Origin: JALYIM01 sp040003205
GTDB lineage: Bacteria > Acidobacteriota > Terriglobia > Terriglobales > Acidobacteriaceae
DNA: 25,683 nt
Assembly (NCBI GenBank): GCA_040003205.1
Contig: JBDUDA010000009.1
Location: 1 to 25,683, forward strand
Direction: 5' to 3'
Shown piece after piece: positions 7,326 through 15,724 of this stretch. Both the position numbers and the translations under genes were made by a program. How positions within the stretch are numbered: position 1 is the stretch's first letter; each line of letters starts with the position of its first letter. Below the pieces are notes generated by a model. That model did not search any database and was not told where the DNA came from. It saw nothing but the letters and a program-made list of their open reading frames with translations.

Positions 7326-9017
7326 TTGGCTCTTGACGATAAGTACGAAGATATCAAAAAGCTGATCGACACAGGTAAAGAGAAGGGATATCTCACCTAC
7401 GAGCAAGTCAACGACTTGATCCCGCACGACGTGCATTCTCCCGAGGACCTGGACGATCTGCTTACTACCATTGGTACGCAGGGCATTGATGTGCTGGAGG
7501 GGCCGAAGCTGCCTTCTTCCGCACTCGATAAAAAATTCGATGATGAAGAAGCAGGCGAGGATGTTGAACTCGACCTGACACCGGGCGCTTTAGAAAAGAC
7601 CAACGATCCCGTACGCATGTATCTGCGGGAGATGGGCACGGTTCCTCTGCTTACCCGTGAGGGTGAAGTGGAGATTGCCAAGCGCATCGAGCGTGGTCAG
7701 CTTCGCGTGCTCAAGGCAATTTCGCGCTCTCCAATCGTGATTAACGAACTGCTTGCGATGGGTGACGACCTCAAGAAGGGCGTCCGCTCCATCAAAGAAG
7801 TAGTTACGTTTGACGAAGAAGAGCTCACGGATGAGATTCTCCAAAACCGCCTCAAAGACTTTACCGGCAAAATTGACGACTTAGCCAAGGCTTATAAGAA
7901 GTCAGCTCACCAGTTGGAAAAGTTTACCGGGGTATCGCAGAAGAAGCGTCCGAAAGATTTTCGACGCTATCGCATCGCTCTGGCGCGTGCCGTGGTGGCG
8001 GTTTCGTTGTGCGTCCGCAAGCTGGGATTCACCAATGCCGAACGCAAGCGCCTGATTGACCGTGTCAATAAGACGGTTGACACCATGCGTTCGCTCGACC
8101 GCCAGTCTCAGAATCTTGAGAAAAAAGCTGAGGCCACACGCAGCGATGATCAGCGAAAAGAATATCGGCGGCAGGCGCGAGCCATTCATGCGGAACTGGA
8201 AAAACTCGAAACCGAAGCTGGAGTTGCCTTCCCGGAACTCAAGCGGACGCAGCGCGAGATTATCCAGGGAGACATGGATGCGGAGCAGGCCAAGCGGGAA
8301 CTGATCGAGGCCAACCTCCGGCTGGTAGTTTCGATCGCAAAAAAATATACCAACCGCGGTTTGCAATTCCTGGATCTGATTCAGGAAGGCAACATCGGTT
8401 TGATGAAGGCCGTAGACAAATTCGAATACCGGCGTGGCTACAAGTTTTCAACTTACGCCACCTGGTGGATTCGTCAGGCCATCACGCGCGCAATCGCTGA
8501 TCAGGCTAGAACGATTCGTATCCCGGTCCACATGATCGAGACGATCAACAAGCTGATTCGCACTTCGCGCCAATTGGTGCAGGAACTGGGGCGCGAGCCA
8601 ACGTCAGAAGAAATTGCCAAGCGCATGGATATTCCGGTCGCGAAAGTACGTAAAGTACTCAAGATCGCGCAGGAACCCATCTCGCTGGAAACTCCCATCG
8701 GTGAAGAAGAAGATTCTCACCTGGGAGATTTCATCGAGGACCGCGCGGTAGTTTCTCCAGCGGAAGCGGTGATCAACGTCAACCTTAAAGACCAGACGTC
8801 GCACGTGCTGCGTACCTTGACTCCTCGCGAAGAGAAGGTCATCAAGATGCGCTTCGGTCTTGAGGACGGCAGCGAGCACACCCTGGAAGAAGTCGGCCAG
8901 TCGTTTGCGGTGACGCGCGAACGCATACGGCAGATTGAGGCGAAGGCGTTGCGGAAGTTGAGGCATCCATCGAGATCGCGGAAATTGAGGGCGTTTTTGG
9001 ATGGGGTTAGGGATTAG
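7326..9017 (+). CDS. rpoD: Primary RNA polymerase sigma factor (sigma-70, RpoD)
   Basis: This is the housekeeping sigma factor that directs RNA polymerase to most promoters. The 563-residue product has all group 1 regions: 1.1 (start to about 55, YEDIKKLIDTGKEKGYLTYEQ), 1.2 (DPVRMYLREMGTVPLLTREGE, from about 94), an internal non-conserved region, region 2 with FLDLIQEGNIGLMKAV, KFSTYATWWIRQAITRAI (about 325-400), region 3, and region 4.2 with the helix-turn-helix TLEEVGQSFAVTRERIRQIEAKALRKLRH near the end. The frame is bounded upstream by TGA 7311-7313, so the rare TTG at 7326 is the best start, with GAGGG 9 nt before it. An ATG at 7318 lies in another frame and opens only a 15-codon reading frame. 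A strong terminator follows the gene. Confidence 0.97.
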   Translation: MALDDKYEDIKKLIDTGKEKGYLTYEQVNDLIPHDVHSPEDLDDLLTTIGTQGIDVLEGPKLPSSALDKKFDDEEAGEDVELDLTPGALEKTNDPVRMYLREMGTVPLLTREGEVEIAKRIERGQLRVLKAISRSPIVINELLAMGDDLKKGVRSIKEVVTFDEEELTDEILQNRLKDFTGKIDDLAKAYKKSAHQLEKFTGVSQKKRPKDFRRYRIALARAVVAVSLCVRKLGFTNAERKRLIDRVNKTVDTMRSLDRQSQNLEKKAEATRSDDQRKEYRRQARAIHAELEKLETEAGVAFPELKRTQREIIQGDMDAEQAKRELIEANLRLVVSIAKKYTNRGLQFLDLIQEGNIGLMKAVDKFEYRRGYKFSTYATWWIRQAITRAIADQARTIRIPVHMIETINKLIRTSRQLVQELGREPTSEEIAKRMDIPVAKVRKVLKIAQEPISLETPIGEEEDSHLGDFIEDRAVVSPAEAVINVNLKDQTSHVLRTLTPREEKVIKMRFGLEDGSEHTLEEVGQSFAVTRERIRQIEAKALRKLRHPSRSRKLRAFLDGVRD

Positions 9018-9051
9018 GTTCAGCAGTGGGAAATCAGATTTGCGGAACTGA

Positions 9052-9076
9052 GGGCGCGAGAAATCGCGCCCTTTTT
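9052..9076 (+). terminator. Intrinsic terminator after rpoD
   Basis: GGGCGCGA and TCGCGCCC form a perfect 8-bp GC-rich stem with a GAAA tetraloop (9060-9063), followed by five T (9072-9076). It lies 35 bp after the rpoD stop. It also argues that the next gene starts downstream at 9134, not at an upstream GTG at 9026. Confidence 0.93.
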
Positions 9077-9101
9077 AGCCGTACAATCAGTCCACACGGC
9101 T
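9077..9101 (+). promoter_or_regulatory. Short inverted repeat upstream of darT, possible operator
   Basis: AGCCGT (9077-9082) and ACGGCT (9096-9101) are inverted copies separated by 13 bp, in the only space available for a promoter between the rpoD terminator and darT. Toxin-antitoxin operons are often autoregulated, but a 6-bp repeat is weak evidence. Confidence 0.2.
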
Positions 9102-9133
9102 GCTGTAACCGTCGGTGCGTGGCAAATGCAGAA

Positions 9134-9772
9134 ATGAGCCAACTCAACGCGGAAAAGGCGCTGATTTTTAGAATCACTCATATCAGCAACGTGGGCTGGA
9201 TTTTAGCCAACGGCTTGCACTGTCGTGCTTCAAACCACCTCGATCCGAACTATCATGAAATTGGAAATCCAGAGCTGATTGCAAAACGAGCAAATCGCAA
9301 TATCCCCGTCGACCCGGGCGGCACTCTCAGTAACTATATACCTTTTTATTTCACGCCTTACACGCCAATGATGCTTAACATCAAGACCGGTTACGGTGGG
9401 GTAACCCAGACCCCAATGAGGGACCTTGTCATCTTAGTTTCTTCTTTGCGTAAAGTTAGCGAAATGGACATAGCTTTTGTATTCTCAGATCGGCATGCGT
9501 ACTTGCAGGCCGCTGATTTCTCGAGCGATCTCGGTGAGCTCGGTAGGATCGACTGGAAAATACTCCAAACCCGAGATTTTAAGCGGGATCCGAATGACTT
9601 CGAAAAGGTAGAACGCTATCAAGCAGAAGCACTGATATACGGCTACATGCCGATCACGGCCCTATCCGGAATCGTCTGCTACAGAGAGCCTCAACGTGAA
9701 TACTTGAACGGGTTGGCGAAGGCTGCTGAGATCAACGTGGACATTAAAGCAATACCAGGATGGTACGTATGA
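9134..9772 (+). CDS. darT: DarT-type toxin, DNA ADP-ribosyltransferase acting on thymidine in ssDNA
   Basis: DarT transfers ADP-ribose from NAD+ to thymidine in single-stranded DNA, blocking replication. DarTG modules act as toxin-antitoxin and anti-phage systems. The 212-residue product matches the family's usual length. It has the N-terminal NAD-pocket stretch IFRITHISNVGWILANGLH, the arginine segment AKRANRNI (Arg52/Arg55, where the family's catalytic Arg lies), YIPFYFTPYTPMM, and the catalytic glutamate in RYQAEALIYGYMPI (Glu165). The ATG at 9134 is preferred because the GTG at 9026 lies before the rpoD terminator. Its TGA overlaps the darG ATG (ATGA), so toxin and antitoxin are translationally coupled. 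A macrodomain partner rather than a NADAR partner points to the thymidine-targeting type (DarTG2). Confidence 0.92.
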   Translation: MSQLNAEKALIFRITHISNVGWILANGLHCRASNHLDPNYHEIGNPELIAKRANRNIPVDPGGTLSNYIPFYFTPYTPMMLNIKTGYGGVTQTPMRDLVILVSSLRKVSEMDIAFVFSDRHAYLQAADFSSDLGELGRIDWKILQTRDFKRDPNDFEKVERYQAEALIYGYMPITALSGIVCYREPQREYLNGLAKAAEINVDIKAIPGWYV

Positions 9773-10836
9773 CGATCCAATACACGCAAGGCAACCTGCT
9801 GGATGCATCCGCTGAAGCATTGGTCAACACAGTGAATGAAGTGGGGGTGATGGGGAAAGGTATAGCGCTGATGTTCAGCGAAGCTTTCCCGGAGAACACA
9901 CGTGCTTATGAATTGGCTTCAAAACACGGCGGAATTCGCGTGGGTCACATGTTTGTAACCGAGAACCGTTCGCTCATCGCCCCTCGTTGGATTATCAACT
10001 TCCCGACAAAAAAGCACTGGCGACATCCTTCCCGAATGGAATGGATTCGAGAAGGGCTCAAGGATCTGACGCAGATCATTCAGCGTAAGAGCATCAGTTC
10101 GATCGCGCTACCGCCACTAGGCTGCGGTAACGGGGGGCTCGAATGGCAGGTCGTTCGCCGTGAGATAGAGATTGCGCTGTCAGAACTTTCAGATGTCAGT
10201 GTTCTTGTCTACGAACCAACAAGTGTCTACCAAAATGCTCTGAAGCGCCAGGGGGTTGAAGCCCTAACACCCGCCCGAGCACTGATTGCTGAGTTGGTAC
10301 GTCGTTATGCCGTACTGGGCATCGAATGCACGAATCTTGAGGTTCAAAAACTTGCTTGGTTTCTATATAGATCGATCAAGAATTTGAAGTTGGTCGACCC
10401 ACTCAACCTGCAGTTCGTTCCGAACAGATATGGCCCTTACGCAGATCGGCTCCGGCATCTTCTCGATGGCCTCGACGGCAGCTACCTTCATTGCGAAAAA
10501 CGTCTTAGCGACGCTGGCCCATTCGACTTGATCTGGTTCGAAGACTCACAACAACATAGGTTGACAGCATATCTTCGCACCGAGGCGAGCGTTTTCCTGT
10601 CTGCACTCGACCGAACCGCGAAGGTTATCGACGGCTTCGAATCGCCGCTGGGGATGGAGTTATTAGCGACGGTCGACTGGCTTCTCTCGGAAGGTAAAAA
10701 CCAGCCTGATATCGCCTCAATCCGGGAAGGATTGAAGGTTTGGCCGGGAGGCAAAACGGCAGCAAGGCGCAAGCAAGCGCTTTTCGACGACCGCTTATTA
10801 GGTCTCGCGCTCGAGCGCCTTCAAAGCATCTCCTAA
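9769..10836 (+). CDS. darG: DarG-type antitoxin, macrodomain DNA ADP-ribosyl hydrolase
   Basis: DarG removes ADP-ribose from DNA and also binds the toxin. The 355-residue product has an N-terminal macrodomain (about 1-155) with GNLLDASAEALVNTVNEVGVMGKGIAL, the lysine pair FPTKKHWR (Lys81/82, where the family's catalytic Lys lies) and the ribose-binding loop PPLGCGNGGLEW. A C-terminal domain (about 170-355) contains QKLAWFLY and FVPNRYGPYADRLRHLLDGLDGSY, the motif I recognise from the toxin-binding half of DarG proteins. The start at 9769 is chosen because its ATG overlaps the darT stop; an ATG three codons upstream is possible. No frame damage is visible in either gene, so the module appears functional. 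Confidence 0.92.
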   Translation: MTIQYTQGNLLDASAEALVNTVNEVGVMGKGIALMFSEAFPENTRAYELASKHGGIRVGHMFVTENRSLIAPRWIINFPTKKHWRHPSRMEWIREGLKDLTQIIQRKSISSIALPPLGCGNGGLEWQVVRREIEIALSELSDVSVLVYEPTSVYQNALKRQGVEALTPARALIAELVRRYAVLGIECTNLEVQKLAWFLYRSIKNLKLVDPLNLQFVPNRYGPYADRLRHLLDGLDGSYLHCEKRLSDAGPFDLIWFEDSQQHRLTAYLRTEASVFLSALDRTAKVIDGFESPLGMELLATVDWLLSEGKNQPDIASIREGLKVWPGGKTAARRKQALFDDRLLGLALERLQSIS

Positions 10837-10992
10837 CCCCTACGTTTGCAGCACGTCGTTACATCAGGCCGTTCGCATTGGAGTTAGTTAGGTAGCTCGC
10901 GCTCGAAAGACTTCCCGTTTTGGGCAGGGGTTTTCCTTCATTTGTGGTGGAATTTGCTTGCGTCTTGCTTTTTAGGAAATTCCAATGGAGGG

Positions 10993-11562
10993 ATGACTAA
11001 GCGGCGTCCGAAGATTATTAAAGACAAGAAAGAGCGTGGGGAGTGGGCGGAGTCGGTGTTTATGGCGCGGGCGGCGGAGAATGGATTGCCGGTAAGCAAG
11101 CCGTTGGGGGATTCCCGGAGTTTTGATTGCGTGGTGGGGCTTCCGGGGAAGTTTGTGGCGGTGCAGGTGAAGTGTACGGTGGCGGAGCTGAGGAATGGGA
11201 AAGGCTACAACTGTTCGGTATGCAGCAGTCATAAAGTTTATCGGATGGGGGCTTTCGATTTTCTGGCGGCGTTTGTGGTGCTGGAAGATACGTGGTACGT
11301 CATTCCCGCGAAGTTGATACGCGGGCTGAAGTCCATTTCATTGTGCACGACGGGCGGGGAAGCGAAGTATGAAGACTATCGGGAGGCGTGGCATCTGTTG
11401 CGGAAGGCGTCGGGATGTGGGGAGGCGGCGGAAGAGAGTGTAAGTGAGCCGGAGGAGGCCTTAGCGGACAAGGCTACGATGGGTCCGGGAATGGCGCGGA
11501 TGCAGGCGGCGATGGATTCTTTTCGTAATTATCTGGAGAAAAGTGGGCGGGCGCCGCGTTGA
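10993..11562 (+). CDS. Free-standing PD-(D/E)XK endonuclease, I-Ssp6803I / PF11645-like
   Basis: The 189-residue product begins MTKRRPKIIKDKKERGEWAE and contains the compact active site of the intron-homing-type PD-(D/E)XK nucleases: Glu17/Glu20 in the first helix, SKPLGDSRSFD (Asp40, Asp45), then FVAVQVK (Gln58, Lys60), the Q-x-K variant seen in I-Ssp6803I. Two CxxC-like cysteines (CSVCSSHKVY) follow. No group I intron was recognised around it, so it looks free-standing. The ATG at 10993 abuts GGAGGG with no spacer, so a TTG start at 10954 or 10942 is an alternative. The coding strand is unusually rich in G (many GGG and GTG codons) compared with darTG and dnaB, consistent with separate acquisition. 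Target and role are unknown. Confidence 0.75.
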   Translation: MTKRRPKIIKDKKERGEWAESVFMARAAENGLPVSKPLGDSRSFDCVVGLPGKFVAVQVKCTVAELRNGKGYNCSVCSSHKVYRMGAFDFLAAFVVLEDTWYVIPAKLIRGLKSISLCTTGGEAKYEDYREAWHLLRKASGCGEAAEESVSEPEEALADKATMGPGMARMQAAMDSFRNYLEKSGRAPR

Positions 11563-11864
11563 AGGGCGCTAAAGATCGAAATTTGAACTTCGTGTGTCGC
11601 GATAGTCGCGATCGAACGCTAGTAATCAATTTTCGTGTTCGAATTAGTTCCGCCTTTTCCGCTGACTTCCACAAGCAATCATCATCCTCCACAGCTTCTG
11701 CACATGAGTCCATCCATTTTGTGTTGCTTGTGCGGGGGAATTCGCGCAGAGTTCTCACAGTGCTGGTGTGAGATGTTCTGACGTGCTGCCTCGGATTGCG
11801 GTGGCGGTTCACGAAAGTGATCTGCGATATTCAGCGATGGGGCGGGCAGGATATTTCATCCGCG

Positions 11865-11895
11865 ATGCGGCCCGGGAAGCTGGCCTGGGCCGCAT
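11865..11895 (+). terminator. Hairpin, possible terminator upstream of dnaB
   Basis: ATGCGGCCC pairs perfectly with GGGCCGCAT (9 bp) around a 13-nt loop and is followed by an AT-rich run that is not a pure T tract. It may end transcription coming from the darTG/endonuclease side before the dnaB promoter. Confidence 0.4.
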
Positions 11896-11936
11896 TTATT
11901 TCGCTTACTTACACCACAAAAGATAATATTCGGTTT

Positions 11937-11965
11937 TTGTTCGCTGTGGCATACTTACGTCTAAT
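11937..11965 (+). promoter_or_regulatory. Candidate sigma-70 promoter for dnaB
   Basis: TTGTTC (-35, three of six) and TCTAAT (-10, five of six) are separated by 17 bp. Transcription would begin about 30 nt before the dnaB start. Confidence 0.35.
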
Positions 11966-12001
11966 CCTGTGATTCTGATTTCCATCGAAGCGAAAATTTA
12001 A

Positions 12002-13369
12002 TTGGCAACTACTGATTACAGCCTCGCGCGCGCTTTGCCTGCAAGCATCGAGGCGGAGCGCTCGATTCTTGGCGCCATTCTTCTCGACAACCTCGCCTAC
12101 AACGAAGCTGCGGAGCATCTGAAGCCAGAAGATTTCTCGCTGGATTCCCATCGCCGCATTTATGCGCGAATGCAGGACCTGGTTGACACTTCCCATCCGA
12201 TTGACATGATCACGCTGGTGGAGGAGCTCGACCGCAAGAAGGAGCTCGAGTCCATTGGCGACGTGGGATACATCTCGAGTCTGGTGGATGGGGTTCCGGA
12301 CCGCCCTAGCATTGAGCATTACATCAAGATTGTCCGCGACAAGGCGTTGCTGCGTGGACTGATTCATGCGGCGAATTCTGCTATCGCGCGTGCGGCGGAC
12401 CAGAGCGATCCAGCGGAAGAAATTCTGAATGATGCGGAAGCGGCGATTTTTCAGCTATCCGAAAAACGCATCGGACGCGGATTTCTCGGTATTCAGGAAA
12501 TTGTCAGGGAAAAATTTGGATCCATTGACGCGATATTGCAGCGCGGCCAGCGCATCTCTGGACTGGAGACTCATTACACCGATCTCGACGAGATGACCAG
12601 CGGGCTGCAACGCTCTGATCTGGTAATCATCGCTGCCCGGCCTTCGATGGGGAAGACGGCGTTCGCTATGAACATCGCCGAGAATATGGCGATTACCGAT
12701 GCGAAAGTTGTCGGAATGTTTTCGCTTGAGATGTCGCGCGAGGCATTATTGCTGCGTCTGCTGTGCTCGCGGGCGCGGGTGGATTCCCACAAAATGCGTA
12801 CCGGTTCGCTTTGGCGCGAGGATATGGAAAAAGTTGTCCGGGCGATGGAGGAGCTGGCGCACTCTCCGATATTTATTGATGACACGGCGGGAATTTCACT
12901 GAGCGAAATGCGCGCGAAGGCCAAGCGTTTGAAACAGCAGAATGGCGGCAAGCTTGATCTGATCATCGTTGATTATCTTCAACTGATGTCAGGCGGCGGA
13001 AGACGCTATGAAAATCGGACGCAGGAAGTCTCGGCTATTTCGCGCGGGTTGAAGAGCATCGCCAAGGAGTTGGACGTGCCAGTTGTTGCCCTTTCGCAGC
13101 TTAGCCGCGCACCTGAGAGTCGCGGAGGGGATCATCGTCCGCAACTGTCCGATCTTCGCGAATCGGGATCCATCGAGCAGGACGCGGATGTGGTTGCGTT
13201 TATATTTCGCGAAGAGGTTTACAACCATGATGATCCTGAACTGGAAGGGGTCGCGGAACTGATCATTGCGAAGCAGCGAAACGGTCCGACTGGACGAATC
13301 AAGATGGCTTTTATTAAGAACTCGACGCGCTTTGAATCCATGGCTGGCGGCGTGGTTGACTCGGAGTAG
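12002..13369 (+). CDS. dnaB: Replicative DNA helicase DnaB
   Basis: DnaB is the hexameric 5'-3' helicase that unwinds the chromosome fork and recruits DnaG primase. The 455-residue product has the N-terminal all-helical domain (LPASIEAERSILGAILLDN to about residue 110), a linker helix, and the RecA-like ATPase with Walker A ARPSMGKT (212-219) and Walker B LIIVDYLQLM (Asp324). Later come the SQLSRAPE and DLRESGSIEQDADVV motifs. It starts at a TTG directly preceded by an in-frame TAA (11999-12001), so no earlier start exists and the next ATG would delete much of the N-terminal domain. No intein is present in the ATPase, a common insertion site in this family. It converges with lepA. Confidence 0.97.
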   Translation: MATTDYSLARALPASIEAERSILGAILLDNLAYNEAAEHLKPEDFSLDSHRRIYARMQDLVDTSHPIDMITLVEELDRKKELESIGDVGYISSLVDGVPDRPSIEHYIKIVRDKALLRGLIHAANSAIARAADQSDPAEEILNDAEAAIFQLSEKRIGRGFLGIQEIVREKFGSIDAILQRGQRISGLETHYTDLDEMTSGLQRSDLVIIAARPSMGKTAFAMNIAENMAITDAKVVGMFSLEMSREALLLRLLCSRARVDSHKMRTGSLWREDMEKVVRAMEELAHSPIFIDDTAGISLSEMRAKAKRLKQQNGGKLDLIIVDYLQLMSGGGRRYENRTQEVSAISRGLKSIAKELDVPVVALSQLSRAPESRGGDHRPQLSDLRESGSIEQDADVVAFIFREEVYNHDDPELEGVAELIIAKQRNGPTGRIKMAFIKNSTRFESMAGGVVDSE

Positions 13370-13680
13370 CTGATGGCGGCTCGGTGTGCGAGCAAGCTAA
13401 GTCCCAAGTAGCGTTCCACCCGAGGGATTTCAGCGCCAACCCTGTGGAAAAAGTTGTGGATTAACGAAACCAGTCTCACATCGCCGACTTGCAGCATCTA
13501 CCTTCAAGTGACGTTTAACTCCGCCAATCCCCTGTAAGCCTAAGGAAATGCTCTTGTTACTTCTCAGGACAAGAAATTTAACCAAGTGTTAAAGGAAAGA
13601 CTTCAACCCCGTCCCATAAAGGGATTTGCACATTTCGGGAGGCATCTTTTCGGGGAGTGGCAACACACGGGGATCGGGAT
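13370..13680. other. Non-coding gap between convergent dnaB and lepA
   Basis: These 311 bp lie between two convergent stops. I found no gene, palindromic repeat copy or convincing T-tailed hairpin. CTGTGGAAAAAGTTGTGGAT (13441-13460) is the only notable motif; it contains two TGTGG-type half-matches to DnaA boxes but no full consensus. Confidence 0.5.
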
Positions 13681-15486
13681 CTAGTTTCCTTCTCCTACTT
13701 TGAGGACCGCGAGGAAGGCCTCCTGAGGGATATCTACGCGGCCGATGCGCTTCATGCGCTTCTTGCCTTCTTTCTGTTTTTCGAGCAGCTTGCGCTTACG
13801 GGAAATATCACCGCCGTAGCACTTAGCGATGACGTTTTTGCGTATGGCGGTGACGGTCTCGCGCGAAATGATCTTGGCACCGATGGAAGCTTGAATGGCG
13901 ACTTCGAACATCTGGCGAGGAATCAGTTCGCGCATTTTGGATACCAGCGCTTTGCCGCGGTCGTAGGCAAAATCGCGATGCACGATGATTGAGAGGGCGT
14001 CCACGGGCTCGCCCGCGACTAGAATGTCGAGCTTGACCATGGGGGATTGCCAGTAGCCGGCAAGATGGTAGTCGAGCGAGGCGTATCCGCGAGAGACCGA
14101 TTTCAGGCGGTCATAAAAGTCGAGCACGATTTCGTTGAGTGGGAGCTCGTAGAGCAGCATTACGCGCGACGAGCTGACGTATTCAAAACTTTTCTGCTTG
14201 CCGCGCTTTTCTTCCACCAGCGCGAAAATTCCGCCTACATATTCTTCGTTGGTCAGGATAGTTGCCAGGATGACGGGTTCGTCAATCTTGGCAATCTCGC
14301 TGGGATCAGGCCAGCGCGAAGGGTTATCCACTTCGATCAGCTCGCCGTCGGTTTTGGTGATTTTGTAGCGGACACCGGGGGCGGTGGTGATCAATTCCAG
14401 ATTGAATTCGCGCTCCAGCCGTTCCTGAATAATTTCCATGTGCAGCAGGCCAAGGAATCCGCAGCGAAAACCGAAGCCCAGCGCGACGGAGCTTTCAGGT
14501 TCAAAAAAGAATGATGAGTCGTTCAGGCGGAGCTTGTCGAGGGCCTCGCGCAACTGGGTGTGCTGATGGGCGTCCACGGTGTAGAGGCCTGCGAACACCA
14601 TCGGTTTAATTTCTTCAAATCCTGGCAGAGGCTCGGGGGCGAGATTGCCTTCTTCGGTAATGGTGTCGCCGATTTTTGTGTCGGCGACATTTTTGATGTT
14701 GGCGATGAGGAAACCAACTTCTCCCGCGCGCAGCTCGCCAATCTCGACCGGCTTCGGAGTGAGCACACCCAGAGTCTCGACATCGAACACGCGTCCATTC
14801 GACCAGAGGCGGATTTTTTGTCCTTTGCGCAGCGTACCCTGAAAGACGCGTATTAACACGATGACGCCGCGGTAGGGATCGAACCATGAGTCGAAGAGAA
14901 GCGCCTGAAGCGGCTTGTCGGGATCGGCTTTCGGAGGTGGCACGCGTTTAACAATCGCTTCGAGAACGTCAGGGACGCCCTCGCCAGTCTTGGCGCTGAT
15001 CAGAACCGCATCGGTGGCGTCGAGTCCTACGGCGCCTTCAATCATTTCTTTCGTGCGCGGGATATCCGCGCTGGGAAGATCAATCTTGTTTATGACAGGG
15101 ATAATTTCCAGTCCGTGATTGATCGCGAGATAAGAATTCGCCAAAGTCTGCGCTTCCACTCCCTGGGAAGCGTCAACGATGAGAAGAGCGCCCTCGCAGG
15201 CAGCCAGCGAACGCGAGACTTCATAGGAAAAATCAACGTGTCCGGGCGTATCGATCAGATTGAGCTGGTAGGTATTTCCGTCGTGCGCGGTATACATCAT
15301 TCGCACCGCATGGGCTTTGATCGTGATTCCACGCTCGCGCTCAAGGTCCATGGTGTCGAGAACCTGGGCTTGCATCTCGCGGGCGGTCAGCGAGCCAGTG
15401 AGTTCGAGCAGTCGGTCGGCCAGCGTGGATTTGCCATGATCAATATGCGCAATAATGGCGAAATTGCGGATGAAACTTGCGTCCAT
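13681..15486 (-). CDS. lepA: Elongation factor 4 (LepA), ribosome back-translocating GTPase
   Basis: LepA/EF4 is a translational GTPase that acts on the ribosome in the cytoplasm and affects initiation or elongation fidelity. The product is 601 residues, the usual length. It has the GTPase motifs AHIDHGKST (about 13-21), DTPGHVDF and NKIDLP, followed by the EF-G-like domains and the LepA-specific C-terminal domain (GGDISRKRKLLEKQKEGKKRMK). I start at ATG 15486 (MDASFIRNFAIIAHID), which matches the family; a TTG at 15501 would add five residues. No strong ribosome-binding site is visible for either. It is divergent from maf, with a palindromic repeat between them. Confidence 0.97.
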   Translation of the reverse strand: MDASFIRNFAIIAHIDHGKSTLADRLLELTGSLTAREMQAQVLDTMDLERERGITIKAHAVRMMYTAHDGNTYQLNLIDTPGHVDFSYEVSRSLAACEGALLIVDASQGVEAQTLANSYLAINHGLEIIPVINKIDLPSADIPRTKEMIEGAVGLDATDAVLISAKTGEGVPDVLEAIVKRVPPPKADPDKPLQALLFDSWFDPYRGVIVLIRVFQGTLRKGQKIRLWSNGRVFDVETLGVLTPKPVEIGELRAGEVGFLIANIKNVADTKIGDTITEEGNLAPEPLPGFEEIKPMVFAGLYTVDAHQHTQLREALDKLRLNDSSFFFEPESSVALGFGFRCGFLGLLHMEIIQERLEREFNLELITTAPGVRYKITKTDGELIEVDNPSRWPDPSEIAKIDEPVILATILTNEEYVGGIFALVEEKRGKQKSFEYVSSSRVMLLYELPLNEIVLDFYDRLKSVSRGYASLDYHLAGYWQSPMVKLDILVAGEPVDALSIIVHRDFAYDRGKALVSKMRELIPRQMFEVAIQASIGAKIISRETVTAIRKNVIAKCYGGDISRKRKLLEKQKEGKKRMKRIGRVDIPQEAFLAVLKVGEGN

Positions 15487-15609
15487 GGCTGAGGGGGACA
15501 ATGCTTGATTCTAACAGGCGGGTTTTGAGGGCGTTGTGATGGCCTGCGCAGCGATGGTTCATTGCGAAGCAAAGCCGCTTAGGAAATTGCGCGCGAAAAA
15601 TAGAAGACT

Positions 15610-15669
15610 AGAGGGATCCTTCATTGCCAGGCCTTCGCGAGCGAAGACCTGCACTGCTTCAGGATGACA
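15610..15669 (-). repeat. Palindromic repeat copy 8, between lepA and maf
   Basis: On the minus strand it has outer arms ATCCT / AGGAT and an inner 11-bp stem, CAGGTCTTCGC with GCGAAGGCCTG, one pair being a T-G wobble. The usual GTCG before the distal arm is missing, so this copy has partly diverged. Confidence 0.75.
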
Positions 15670-15724
15670 GATGGTGGGGGTAACGAGGTACTCTTCCGCA
15701 GTGGCTCCGGTAGAATCGGACACC

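Larger units (their letters stand above)
11563..12001. other. Non-coding stretch between the endonuclease gene and dnaB
   Basis: Over these 439 bp I see no frame with recognisable protein character. It holds a hairpin (11865-11895) and a candidate dnaB promoter (11937-11965). Short frames on both strands are low-complexity and lack good starts. It could be a decayed gene remnant, but none was recognised. Confidence 0.5.

Noticed and set aside
9026..9133. Upstream GTG extension of darT
   Set aside because: The extension would run through the rpoD intrinsic terminator (9052-9076), and its residues do not match the family; ATG 9134 gives the normal length.
11612..11624. CGCTAGTAATC, identical to a piece of conserved 16S rRNA, seen as a possible rRNA fragment
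   Set aside because: The match is only 11 bases and the flanks do not resemble rRNA, so it is treated as chance.
11474..11812. A 112-codon minus-strand frame overlapping the endonuclease gene end and the following gap
   Set aside because: It has no recognisable domain, half of it is antisense to the endonuclease gene, and there is no good start context.
14047..14514. A 155-codon plus-strand frame inside lepA
   Set aside because: It lies wholly antisense to conserved LepA domains and shows no motif of its own.
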